This document shows, piece by piece, positions 49,434-57,932 of a stretch of 64,000 nt of DNA. The position numbers were made by a program, and so were the translations under genes. A model generated the notes under the pieces. It did no database searches. It saw only the letters and a program-made list of their open reading frames with translations, and had not been told where the DNA came from. This stretch comes from Amycolatopsis thermoflava N1165. GTDB taxonomy: Bacteria; Actinomycetota; Actinomycetes; Mycobacteriales; Pseudonocardiaceae. The stretch's first letter is position 1; every line of letters begins with the position of its first letter. The stretch covers positions 5,686,360 through 5,750,359 of the forward strand of contig NZ_KI421511.1 in NCBI RefSeq assembly GCF_000473265.1. Reading direction: 5' to 3'.

Positions 49434-50245
49434 CCACCAGCGACCCCGCACCCGCCCGGGAGGACGAAGCCGGCACCGATCGCCCGATCCTCGAAGTCCG
49501 CGACCTGACCCTGCGCTTCGGCGGGGTCACGGCACTGGACGGCGTCAGCTTCGAGGTCGGCCGCGGCGAGCTGTTCGCCGTGATCGGCCCGAACGGCGCG
49601 GGAAAGACCTCGATCTTCAACTGCCTCAACGGCGTCTACCGCCCGCAGGAGGGCACCATCACGCTCGACGGCGAACGGCTGGTCGGCCGCGCGCCCGCCG
49701 CGATCGCCGCGATGGGCGTGGCCCGCACGTTCCAGAACCTCGGCCTGTTCGAGCACCTCACGCTCATCGAGAACCTGATGCTCGGCCGCCACCACCTGAT
49801 GCGCACCGGTTTCGGCACCGGGATGCTCTGGTGGGGCCGCGCGAAGCGCGAGGAGGTCCGGCACCGCGCGGCCGTCGAGGAGATCGTCGAACTGCTCGAA
49901 CTCGAGCCGTACCGCCGGATGCCGGCCGGGCTGCTCCCCTACGGCGTCGCGAAACGCGCCGAACTGGGCCGGGCGCTGGCGATGGAGCCGTCGCTGCTGC
50001 TGCTGGACGAGCCGGTCGCCGGCATGAACCTGGAGGAGACCGAGGACACCGCGCGTTACCTGGTCGAGGTCCGGCGCGAGCTGGGCCTGGCGATGATCCT
50101 CGTCGAGCACGACATGCGCCTGGTCATGGACCTCGCCGACCGGGTGCTCGCGCTGGACTTCGGCGTCGCGATCGCCACCGGCAAGCCGTCGGAGATCCAG
50201 AACCACCCCGCTGTGATCGAGGCCTACCTGGGCGGTGCGCGATGA
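49421..50245 (+). CDS. Branched-chain-type ABC transporter ATPase (LivG-like)
   Basis: 274-aa ATPase with Walker A GPNGAGKTS (in AVIGPNGAGKTSIFNCLNGV), the LivG-specific insert after VARTFQNLGLFEHLTLIENL, a degenerate signature LLPYGVAKRAELGRAL (LPYG instead of LSGG, normal for LivG), Walker B LLLLDEPVAGMN and H-loop ILVEHDMRLVM. It forms the ATPase pair with the preceding LivF. It overlaps both neighbours (13 bp with livF, ATGA with the ligase gene). Confidence 0.93.
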   Translation: MERVTTSDPAPAREDEAGTDRPILEVRDLTLRFGGVTALDGVSFEVGRGELFAVIGPNGAGKTSIFNCLNGVYRPQEGTITLDGERLVGRAPAAIAAMGVARTFQNLGLFEHLTLIENLMLGRHHLMRTGFGTGMLWWGRAKREEVRHRAAVEEIVELLELEPYRRMPAGLLPYGVAKRAELGRALAMEPSLLLLDEPVAGMNLEETEDTARYLVEVRRELGLAMILVEHDMRLVMDLADRVLALDFGVAIATGKPSEIQNHPAVIEAYLGGAR

Positions 50246-52053
50246 GCACGGCACTGGCCGCTCCCCCGGACGTGCGGACCCTGCCCGCGCGCCTGCTCGA
50301 ACACGCCCGGACGCTGGGCGACCGCACCGCGATGCGGGAGAAGCACCGCGGCCGCTGGCGCGAGTGGACCTGGTCCGCCTACGCCGAACGGGTCGCCAAT
50401 GTGGCCGCCGGCCTGCGGGAACTCGGTGTGGAGCCGGGCGATCGGGTGGCGATCCACGCCGAGAACCGGCCGGAGTGGGTGGTCGCCGACCTGGCCGTGC
50501 AGGGCATCGGTGCGATCAGCATGGGCGTCTACCCGACCTCGCCGGAGGCCGAGGTCGAATATCTGCTGTCGCACTCCGGCGCGAAGGTGCTGATCGCCGA
50601 GGACGAGGAGCAGCTGGACAAGGCGCTCGCGGTGCGCGGCAGGCTGCCCGACCTGCGGAGCCTGGTGGTGATGGACCCGCGCGGGGTGCGCGTGGAGGCG
50701 CTGCCCGACCTGATGACGTTCGAGCAGCTGGAACGCCCGCGGGACAACGCCTTGCGCGACTACCAGGACGCGGTGTCGCGGCTCGACCCGGACGCCACCG
50801 CGATCCTCGTCTACACCTCCGGCACCACCGGACCGCCCAAGGGCGCGATGATCTCGCACGCCAACCTGGTCGCGGCCGGGCGCACGTTCATCGACGCGCT
50901 CGGCGGCGGCCCGGACGACGAGGTGCTGTCCTACCTGCCGCTGTGCCACATCGCCGAGCGGCTCACCTCGGTGATCGACTCGGTGTGGGCCGGTTCGGTG
51001 GTCAACTTCGGCGAGGGCGGCCCGTCCTTCCTCAACGACCTGCGCGACGTGCAGCCGACCGTGTTCCTCGGCGTGCCGCGGGTGTGGGAGAAGATGCTGG
51101 CGGGCACCGAGATCCGGATGGCCGACGCCTCGCGGCTCAAGCGCGGTCTCTACCGGTTCTGGCTCAAGCAGGGCCGCCGGATCGCGCCGCGCCGGATGAC
51201 CGGTCGGCTGTCGGCGGGCGACCGGATCCGCCTGTGGCTCGCGGAGTTCCTCGTTTTCCGTGCCCTGCGGGAGAAACTCGGCCTGGTCCGGGTCCGCACC
51301 GCGTTGTCCGGCGCCGCGCCGATCGCGCCGCAGGTGCTGGAATACCTGTGGGCCATCGGGGTTCCGGTGCGCGAGGGCTACGGGCAGACCGAGAACACCG
51401 CGCTGGCCACACTCACCCCGGACGGCGACGTGCGGCTCGGCGCGGTCGGCAAACCGCTGCCCGGCGTGGAGGTGCGGATCGCCGAGGACGGCGAGATCCT
51501 CACCCGCTCGGCCGGGGTTTTCCAGGGCTACTTCCGCAACCCGGAGGCCACCGCGGCGGCGGTGGACGCGGACGGCTGGCTGCACACCGGCGACGTCGGC
51601 GAGATCGACGCCGACGGGTTCCTGCGGATCACCGATCGCAAGAAGGACATCATCATCACCGCGGGCGGCAAGAACATCTCGCCGTCGGAGATCGAGAACC
51701 GGCTCAAGGTCTCGCCGTTCGTGCGCGAGGCGATCGTGATCGGGGACCGCCGCAAGTACCTCACCGCGTTGATCGGCATCGAGGCGGAGACGGTCGGCAA
51801 CTGGGCGACCCGGCGCGGCCTCGCGTACACGACCTACGCCGACCTGTCGGCCAAACCCGAGGTGGTGGCGCTCGTCCAGCAGGTGGTCGACGAGACCAAC
51901 CGGGAGTTCTCGCAGGTCGAGCAGATCAAGCGGGTCACCTTGATCGGCAAGGAACTCGACCACGAGGACGGCGAGCTGACCGCGACGCAGAAGGTCAAAC
52001 GGCGGGCCATCGAGCTGCGGTTCGAGCACGAGATCGAGGCGATGTACCGGTGA
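50242..52053 (+). CDS. Long-chain acyl-CoA synthetase (FadD/AMP-dependent ligase) embedded in a liv operon
   Basis: 603-aa adenylate-forming ligase. P-loop motif ILVYTSGTTGPPKGAMISHA (A3), GYGQTENTALATL (A5), GWLHTGDVGEIDADGFLRIT (A7) with the ITDRKKDIIITAGGKNISPS hinge (A8), and a C-terminal catalytic lysine in TATQKVKR. The length and RKKDIIITAGGKN hinge point to the long-chain (FACS) class. It converts an imported carboxylic acid to its acyl-CoA. Start ATG 50242 overlaps livG (ATGA), and the gene ends by overlapping livH (GTGA). Trapping of the imported acid as CoA ester is the inferred role. Confidence 0.93.
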   Translation: MSTALAAPPDVRTLPARLLEHARTLGDRTAMREKHRGRWREWTWSAYAERVANVAAGLRELGVEPGDRVAIHAENRPEWVVADLAVQGIGAISMGVYPTSPEAEVEYLLSHSGAKVLIAEDEEQLDKALAVRGRLPDLRSLVVMDPRGVRVEALPDLMTFEQLERPRDNALRDYQDAVSRLDPDATAILVYTSGTTGPPKGAMISHANLVAAGRTFIDALGGGPDDEVLSYLPLCHIAERLTSVIDSVWAGSVVNFGEGGPSFLNDLRDVQPTVFLGVPRVWEKMLAGTEIRMADASRLKRGLYRFWLKQGRRIAPRRMTGRLSAGDRIRLWLAEFLVFRALREKLGLVRVRTALSGAAPIAPQVLEYLWAIGVPVREGYGQTENTALATLTPDGDVRLGAVGKPLPGVEVRIAEDGEILTRSAGVFQGYFRNPEATAAAVDADGWLHTGDVGEIDADGFLRITDRKKDIIITAGGKNISPSEIENRLKVSPFVREAIVIGDRRKYLTALIGIEAETVGNWATRRGLAYTTYADLSAKPEVVALVQQVVDETNREFSQVEQIKRVTLIGKELDHEDGELTATQKVKRRAIELRFEHEIEAMYR

Positions 52054-52946
52054 CGACGTTCCTGCAGAACTGCTTCGCCGGGCTCGCCCTCGGGTCCACC
52101 TACGCCCTGGTGGCGCTGGGTTTCGTGGTCATCTACAAGTCGACTGGGGTGATCAACTTCGCGCAGGGCGGGCTGCTCGCGCTCGGCGCCTACCTCGGGT
52201 ACACCTTCGCCAACAACCTGGCGATCGCGTTCGGTGTGGCGATCCTGCTGGCGTGCGCGTCGGCGGCGCTGGTCGGCGCCGGGTTCGAGCGGATCGTGTT
52301 GCGGCGCATGGTCGGGCAGCCGCCGTTCGCGGTCATCATGATCACCATCGGCCTGCTGTTCGTGCTGGAGCCGCTGATCACCGCGATCTGGGGCTTCGAC
52401 AACCTGCAGGTCACCAACCCGTGGAACATCCAGACCGTCGAAGCAGGCGGGATCGTCTTCGGCGTACGGGACCTGTGGACGATCGGGCTGACCGCGGCGG
52501 TCGTCGTCGCGTTCTTCCTGTTCTTCCGCTTCACCTCGCTCGGCCTGGCGATGCGGGCCACCGCGTTCGACCCGGAAGCGGCGCTGGCGCAGGGGATCAG
52601 CGCACGCCGGGTGTACGCGGTCTCGTGGGCCATCGCATCGGCGCTGGCGGCGCTCGCCGGGATCACCATGGCGGCCGGGCCGGGCGGGCTCTCCCCGTCG
52701 ATCGGATTCATCGCGCTCGCGGCGTTCCCGGCGATGATTCTCGGCGGCCTCGACTCGCCGGCCGGCGCGGTGCTCGGCGGCATCGTGATCGGGCTGGCCG
52801 AGGCGCTCACCCGGGGCTACCAGGACCAGCTGTTCTCCTGGGCGGGCGACAACGTGTCGATCATCGTGCCCTACCTGCTGATGATCGTGATCCTGCTGAT
52901 CCGGCCGTACGGCCTGCTGGGAACCAAGGACGTACGGAGGATCTGA
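52050..52946 (+). CDS. Branched-chain-type ABC transporter permease (LivH-like)
   Basis: 298-aa permease with about eight hydrophobic helices. The N-terminus NCFAGLALGSTYALVALGFV, VINFAQGGLLALGAYLGYTF and the AALAQGISARRVYAVSWAIA cytosolic coupling loop are hallmarks of LivH. GTG 52050 overlaps the ligase stop, and its own stop shares a base with livM (TGATG). It forms the heterodimeric channel with LivM. Confidence 0.94.
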   Translation: MTTFLQNCFAGLALGSTYALVALGFVVIYKSTGVINFAQGGLLALGAYLGYTFANNLAIAFGVAILLACASAALVGAGFERIVLRRMVGQPPFAVIMITIGLLFVLEPLITAIWGFDNLQVTNPWNIQTVEAGGIVFGVRDLWTIGLTAAVVVAFFLFFRFTSLGLAMRATAFDPEAALAQGISARRVYAVSWAIASALAALAGITMAAGPGGLSPSIGFIALAAFPAMILGGLDSPAGAVLGGIVIGLAEALTRGYQDQLFSWAGDNVSIIVPYLLMIVILLIRPYGLLGTKDVRRI

Positions 52947-54043
52947 TGCCCAAACCGCACCGCAACCTCGTCCGGGACTACGCCCAGGACCTGCGCCTGT
53001 TCGGCTCGCCGATGTCGAAGTTCGGGCTGGCGCTGATGATCGCGGCGTTCCTGGTGCTGCCGACGGTGGTGCAGGACGACTTCTGGTTGTCCGTCCTCAT
53101 CTACGCCGGCATCACCGCGGTCGGCGCGATCGGCCTCAACCTGCTCACCGGCTACTGCGGGCAGATCTCGCTCGGGCACGCGTTCTTCATCGGCGCGGGC
53201 GCGTACGTGACAGCCAAGGTCGGCGGCGACTTCGGCATGCCGTTCCCGCTGTGGCTGCTCGCCGCCGCCGGGATCGGGGCCGTGCTCGGCGGGCTGATCG
53301 GGCCGTTCACGCTGCGGCTGCGCGGCCACTACCTGGCGATCGTCACGCTCGGACTGGTGTTCCTCGGCGAGCACCTGTGGCGCAACCTCGACGACCTCAC
53401 CGGCGGCAACTCGGGCACGTCGGTCAACGCCGACGTCGCGATCGGGCCGGTGAACTTCGCCGACCTGACGATCTTCGGCGAGAGCTACTCGCGCAACCAG
53501 GGCTGGTTCTGGCTGGTGTGGGCGCTGGTCGGGCTCGTCGCGCTGCTGGTGAAGAACCTCGCCCGCACCCGCCCGGGCCGCGCGCTCCAGGCGGTGCGCG
53601 ACCGCGACCAGGCCGCCGAGGTGATCGGCGTGCGGGCGGGCCGGTACAAGATCGGCGCGTTCATGGTGTCCAGCGCGATCGCCTCGATGGCGGGCGCGCT
53701 GTTCGGGTCCTACCAGCAGTTCGTGAGCCCCGACGAGTGGAACCTGCTGCTGTCCATCCAGTACATCGCGGTGATCATCGTGGGCGGTCTGGGCACGATC
53801 TTCGGATCGGTGCTCGGCGCGCTGTTCGTCGGCGCGCTGCCCGCCCTGATCGACCGCTACAGCGACGTCATTCCCGGCGTCCAGACGAGCGTGGGCGATT
53901 CGGGGTTCATCAGTGTGTTCGCCCTCAACCAGGCCATCTTCGGGTTGCTGATCGTGCTGTTCCTGGTGCTCGAACCACGCGGGCTCGCGGGCATCTGGCT
54001 GCGCGTCAAGACCTACTTCAAGGCCTGGCCCTTCTCCTACTAG
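52946..54043 (+). CDS. Branched-chain-type ABC transporter permease (LivM-like)
   Basis: 365-aa permease. IGLNLLTGYCGQISLGHAFF, LRLRGHYLAIVTLGLVFLGE and RDRDQAAEVIGVRAGRYKIG (the coupling-loop region) are typical of LivM, and YIAVIIVGGLGTIFGSVLGA closes the channel signature. A hydrophilic stretch at about 150-180 (TGGNSGTSVNADVAIGPVNF) matches the extracytoplasmic loop of the family. ATG 52946 shares one base with the livH stop. Confidence 0.94.
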   Translation: MPKPHRNLVRDYAQDLRLFGSPMSKFGLALMIAAFLVLPTVVQDDFWLSVLIYAGITAVGAIGLNLLTGYCGQISLGHAFFIGAGAYVTAKVGGDFGMPFPLWLLAAAGIGAVLGGLIGPFTLRLRGHYLAIVTLGLVFLGEHLWRNLDDLTGGNSGTSVNADVAIGPVNFADLTIFGESYSRNQGWFWLVWALVGLVALLVKNLARTRPGRALQAVRDRDQAAEVIGVRAGRYKIGAFMVSSAIASMAGALFGSYQQFVSPDEWNLLLSIQYIAVIIVGGLGTIFGSVLGALFVGALPALIDRYSDVIPGVQTSVGDSGFISVFALNQAIFGLLIVLFLVLEPRGLAGIWLRVKTYFKAWPFSY

Positions 54044-54057
54044 TTCAGGAGGCGTCC

Positions 54058-55332
54058 ATGAAGAGATCGCGGATCGCGGCCGCGCTGGCCGCGGCGACGC
54101 TCGTGCTGGCCGCGTGCGGCGGCGCGGGCGACGACGAAGGCGGTGGTGGCGGCCAGGCCGGCAACCCGGGCGCCACGACCGGGTTCGACGGCACGACGAT
54201 CAAGCTCGGCGTGCTGTCCCCGCTGTCCGGTCCGGTCGCGGTGATCGGGCAGCCGCTGACCTCGGGCAACGAGGTCTGGTTCCAAGCGCTCAACGAACGC
54301 GGCGGGATCGCGGGCAAGTACAAGGTGCAGCTCGTCCAGGAGGACACCCAGTACAAGCCGGACGTCGCCGTGCAGAAGTACAACAAGGTCAAGGGCGACG
54401 TCGTCGCGTTCACACAGCTGCTGGGCACGCCGTCGACGCTGGCCGTGCTGCCGCAGCTGCGCGCGGACAAGATGCTCGCCGCGCCCGCCTCGCTGGACGC
54501 GCTGTGGGTGCGTGAAGAGAACCTGCTGCCGGTCGGCGGGCCGTACCAGGTGCAGGCGATCAACGCCATGGACCACTACCTCACCGAAGGCGGCGGCACC
54601 AAGGACTCGAAGATCTGCACGATGGTCCAGGACGACGTCTACGGCGAGGCGGGCCAGGCCGGGATCGACTTCGCGGCGAAGAGCTACGGCTTCACCGTGG
54701 CGAACACGCAGCGCTTCAAGGCGGGCACGGAGAACTACGCCGGGCAGATCGGCGCGCTCGCCGGCGCCGGCTGCCAGATGGTGTTCCTGACCGCGACCCC
54801 GACGGACGCGGCCAAGATCTGGGGCACCGCGGCGCAGGCCCGGTTCGCGCCCAAGTGGTACGGGCAGTCGCCGAGCTACACCTCGGCGTTCGCCAAGTCC
54901 GCGATCGCGCCGTACCTGCAGCAGTACGTCACGATCGTCGCCGAGGGCACCGAGTGGGGCGACAACTCCGTGCCGGGCATGGCGAAGATGGTCGCCGACA
55001 AGAACGCCTTCGCCCCGCAGCAGGAGCCGGACTACTACTTCGCCTTCGGCTACAACCAGGCCCGCGCGATGACCGCGGTGCTGGAGAAGGCGGTCGAGCT
55101 GGGCGATCTGTCCCGCGACGGCATCCTGAAAGCGTCCAGCGAACTGGGCACCGTGTCGTTCGACGGTCTCACCGGCGACTACAAGTACGGCCCGGCCGAC
55201 ACCCGCAACCCGCCGCGGTCGAGCACGCTGTTCAAGGTCGACCCGACGAAGCCGTTCGGGCTCGCCACTCTCAAGTACAACTTCAGTTCACAGGCGGCAC
55301 AGCAGTACCAGTTCACCAAGGCCAACCTGTAA
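54058..55332 (+). CDS. Branched-chain-type ABC transporter substrate-binding lipoprotein (LivK-like)
   Basis: 424-aa lipoprotein with lipobox LAAC (Cys19) after a hydrophobic signal, a Gly/Asp-rich linker and a type I periplasmic-binding fold (IKLGVLSPLSGPVAVIGQPL; TMVQDDVYGEAGQAGIDFAA; FAFGYNQARAMTAVLEKAVE). It captures the substrate for the LivHM-FG importer. ATG 54058 has AGGAGG 6 nt upstream. The presence of an acyl-CoA ligase in the operon suggests the ligand is an aromatic or aliphatic carboxylate rather than a branched-chain amino acid. Confidence 0.93.
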   Translation: MKRSRIAAALAAATLVLAACGGAGDDEGGGGGQAGNPGATTGFDGTTIKLGVLSPLSGPVAVIGQPLTSGNEVWFQALNERGGIAGKYKVQLVQEDTQYKPDVAVQKYNKVKGDVVAFTQLLGTPSTLAVLPQLRADKMLAAPASLDALWVREENLLPVGGPYQVQAINAMDHYLTEGGGTKDSKICTMVQDDVYGEAGQAGIDFAAKSYGFTVANTQRFKAGTENYAGQIGALAGAGCQMVFLTATPTDAAKIWGTAAQARFAPKWYGQSPSYTSAFAKSAIAPYLQQYVTIVAEGTEWGDNSVPGMAKMVADKNAFAPQQEPDYYFAFGYNQARAMTAVLEKAVELGDLSRDGILKASSELGTVSFDGLTGDYKYGPADTRNPPRSSTLFKVDPTKPFGLATLKYNFSSQAAQQYQFTKANL

Positions 55333-55368
55333 CCGGGTGGCGTGACGCAGGTCACCCACAGCACCGAG

Positions 55369-55411
55369 ACGGGCCACCTCCGGAGCGTTCTCCGCGACGG
55401 AGGTGGCCCGT
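55369..55411 (+). terminator. Terminator hairpin after the liv-fad operon
   Basis: 14-bp perfect stem ACGGGCCACCTCCG/CGGAGGTGGCCCGT with a 15-nt loop, 36 bp after the livK stop, without a T run. Its core resembles the hairpin after actP (28947-28984). Confidence 0.75.
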
Positions 55412-55689
55412 CCGTCACTTCCGGGCAGGTGAACGCGCGCCTCCACGGCCGACTATCGGTGGGTCGTCGGTCGGGCTTCCGAGCGTTTGCGCAGCTCAGG
55501 GCGGACTTTCCCAGCAACAAATCAGGCGCGGACCTGCACTCGCGGGGCTGGTTCGTGTCAGGATGTTCCCCGTAAGCCGTCACGGCCGACGGCTGCCGAG
55601 CGCTTCGGATCCGAAACGTCGGTGGCCGCCGGTCAGCCATCAGCGGCCGCCACAAGCGGCCTCGTGGCAGGACACCGAGGAGAACGCGC
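55412..55689 (+). other. Non-coding leader of the 2-oxoacid dehydrogenase operon
   Basis: 278 bp without a convincing gene. The short open frames here have no ribosome site and no family resemblance. The segment is GC-rich with small dyads (GGCCGACGGC near 55589; GCGGCCGCCACAAGCGGCC near 55648). It must contain the promoter of the operon starting at 55690, but no clear -35/-10 pair is seen. GAGGAGA (55677-55683) is the ribosome site. Confidence 0.5.
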
Positions 55690-56898
55690 ATGCCGTCCCC
55701 CGAACAGTGGACGCACCCGGAGCCCGGCGAAGGACCGGCCGCACAGGCCGCACAACCATCGCGGGAGCAGGTGATCGCCGGTTTGCGAAACACGGACGCA
55801 GGTGGCGCTGAGGTGACTCAGCTGCTCACCCCCGAAGGCGAGCGGATCGCTTCGCCGCAGTTCGACCGCTACATCTCCGACGTCGACCCGGAAGCGCTGC
55901 GCGGGCTCTACCGCGACATGGTGCTGGTCCGCCGGGCCGACCGGGAAGCCAACGCGATGCAGCGCCAGGGCCAGCTCGGCATCTGGGTCCCGCTGCTGGG
56001 CCAGGAAGCCGCGCAGGTCGGCTCCGGCCGCGCGCTCAAACCGCAGGACATGGCCTTCCCGAGCTACCGGGAACACGGCGTGGCCTACACCCGCGGCGTC
56101 GACTTCAAGGAACTGCTGGGCATCTTCCGGTGCACCGACCACGGTGGCTGGGACTTCCAGGCCCACGGCTTCCACCCGTACACCATCGTGATCGGCAACC
56201 AGGTCCTCAACGCCGCCGGCTACGCGATGGGCCAGAAGTTCGAGGGCAAGGTCGGCGACGACGACGGCGAAGCCACCATCGTCTACTTCGGCGACGGCGC
56301 CACCTCGCAGGGCGACGTGCACGAGGGTTTCGTGTGGGCCGCGGTGTACGACGCGCCGCTGGTGTTCTTCTGCCAGAACAACCAGTGGGCGATCTCCGAG
56401 CCGACCGAACGCCAGTCCCGCCTGCCGCTCTACCAGCGCGCCCGCGGGTACGGGTTCCCCGGCATCCGCGTCGACGGCAACGACGTGCTGGCCTGCCTCG
56501 CGGTGACCCGGTGGGCGCTCGAAGAGTGCCGCCACGGCAACGGCCCGGTGCTGATCGAGGCGTTCACCTACCGGATGGACGCCCACACCACCACCGACGA
56601 CCCGACCCGCTACCGGCTCTCCGACGAGCTCGAGGTGTGGAAGCACAAGGACCCCATCGAGCGTGTGCGGGTGCACCTGGCGCGCAGCGGGTTCGCCGAC
56701 CAGGCGTGGTTCGACCAGATCCAGGCCGAGGCCGACGCGTTCGCCGCCGACCTGCGCGAGTTCTGCTTCAACATGCCCGAACCGCCGCCGGAACGCGTGT
56801 TCGCCAACGTCTACGCCGAACCGTCGCCGGTGCTCGACGCCCAGCGCGACGAGTACCTGTCCTACCTCGCCGGTTTCGTGGAAGCGGGTGAGCGCTGA
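55690..56898 (+). CDS. 2-oxoacid dehydrogenase E1 component, alpha subunit
   Basis: 402-aa thiamine-diphosphate-dependent subunit. The TPP/Mg motif is VYFGDGATSQGDVHEGFVWA with the trailing NNQ of FFCQNNQWAISEP; phosphorylation-loop-like YRMDAHTTTDDPTRYR is present. It decarboxylates a 2-oxo acid and hands the acyl group to E2. The N-terminus carries an extra ~50 residues. ATG 55690 with GAGGAGA. It overlaps the beta gene by one base (TGATG). Pyruvate and branched-chain oxoacids are both possible substrates; the separate alpha/beta layout is shared by BCKDH and Gram-positive-type PDH. Confidence 0.92.
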   Translation: MPSPEQWTHPEPGEGPAAQAAQPSREQVIAGLRNTDAGGAEVTQLLTPEGERIASPQFDRYISDVDPEALRGLYRDMVLVRRADREANAMQRQGQLGIWVPLLGQEAAQVGSGRALKPQDMAFPSYREHGVAYTRGVDFKELLGIFRCTDHGGWDFQAHGFHPYTIVIGNQVLNAAGYAMGQKFEGKVGDDDGEATIVYFGDGATSQGDVHEGFVWAAVYDAPLVFFCQNNQWAISEPTERQSRLPLYQRARGYGFPGIRVDGNDVLACLAVTRWALEECRHGNGPVLIEAFTYRMDAHTTTDDPTRYRLSDELEVWKHKDPIERVRVHLARSGFADQAWFDQIQAEADAFAADLREFCFNMPEPPPERVFANVYAEPSPVLDAQRDEYLSYLAGFVEAGER

Positions 56899-57926
56899 TG
56901 GCCGCCCCCGTCAAGTCCCCTGTGGACGGTGCCGTGCCCGCGATGCAGAAGCTGACCATCGGGAAGGCCCTGAACCTGGGCCTGCGTGCCGCGATGGAGG
57001 CCGACGACAAGGTCATCGTCCTCGGTGAGGACGTCGGCAAGCTCGGCGGCGTCTTCCGCATCACCGACGGGCTGCAGAAGGACTTCGGCGAGCAGCGCGT
57101 GCTGGACACGCCGCTGGCCGAGTCCGGCATCATCGGCACCGCGGTCGGCCTCGCCGTGCGCGGGTTCCGGCCGGTGTGCGAGATCCAGTTCGAGGGCTTC
57201 ATCTTCCCCGGCTTCGACCAGATCTCTTCGCAACTGGCGAAGCTGCACTACCGGACGCAGGGCAAGGTCAAGGTCCCGGTGGTCGTGCGGGTGCCCTTCG
57301 GCGGCGGGATCGGGGCGGTCGAGCACCACTCCGAGTCGCCGGAGTCGCTGTTCGCGCACATCCCCGGGCTGAAGGTCGTGTCGTGCTCCAACCCGGCCGA
57401 CGCGTACTGGATGATCCAGCAGGCCATCGACTGCGACGACCCGGTGCTGTTCTTCGAGCCGAAGCGGCTCTACCACAACGGGCAGCTCAAGTCCGAAGTG
57501 GACACCACGACGCCGCCGGGGCCGCTGTTCGCCTCGCGGGTGGTGCGCCAGGGCACCGACTGCACGCTGGTCGCCTACGGGCCGTCGGTGAAGGTGTGTC
57601 TGGACGCGGCCGAGGCCGCGGCGGAAGAGGGCCGGTCGCTGGAGGTCATCGACCTCCGCACGATCTCGCCGCTCGACCTGGCGCCGGTGTTCGAGTCGGT
57701 GCGCCGCACCGGGCGGCTGGTCGCGGTCAGCGAGGCGTCGTCGGAGTCGTCGATCACCTCGGAGATCGCCGCGCGCGTGCAGCAGGAGTGCTTCTACTCG
57801 CTGGAGGCGCCGGTGCTGCGCGCCACCGGGTTCGACACCCCGTACCCGCCGTCCAAACTCGAGGAGCACTTCCTCCCCGACCTGGACCGGGTGCTGCACA
57901 CCGTCGACCGCGCGATGGGCTGGTGA
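56898..57926 (+). CDS. 2-oxoacid dehydrogenase E1 component, beta subunit
   Basis: 342-aa subunit. KVIVLGEDVGKLGGVFRITD, DTPLAESGIIGTAVGLAVRG, FEGFIFPGFDQISSQLAKLH and GGGIGAVEHHSESPESLFAH are family signatures of the transketolase-like beta chain, with the C-terminal domain VIDLRTISPLDLAPVFESVR. It forms the alpha2beta2 heterotetramer with the preceding product. Branched-chain enzymes show the HHSQSPE-type loop seen here (EHHSESPE), which favours BCKDH slightly. Confidence 0.93.
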   Translation: MAAPVKSPVDGAVPAMQKLTIGKALNLGLRAAMEADDKVIVLGEDVGKLGGVFRITDGLQKDFGEQRVLDTPLAESGIIGTAVGLAVRGFRPVCEIQFEGFIFPGFDQISSQLAKLHYRTQGKVKVPVVVRVPFGGGIGAVEHHSESPESLFAHIPGLKVVSCSNPADAYWMIQQAIDCDDPVLFFEPKRLYHNGQLKSEVDTTTPPGPLFASRVVRQGTDCTLVAYGPSVKVCLDAAEAAAEEGRSLEVIDLRTISPLDLAPVFESVRRTGRLVAVSEASSESSITSEIAARVQQECFYSLEAPVLRATGFDTPYPPSKLEEHFLPDLDRVLHTVDRAMGW

Positions 57927-57932
57927 GGCGGG

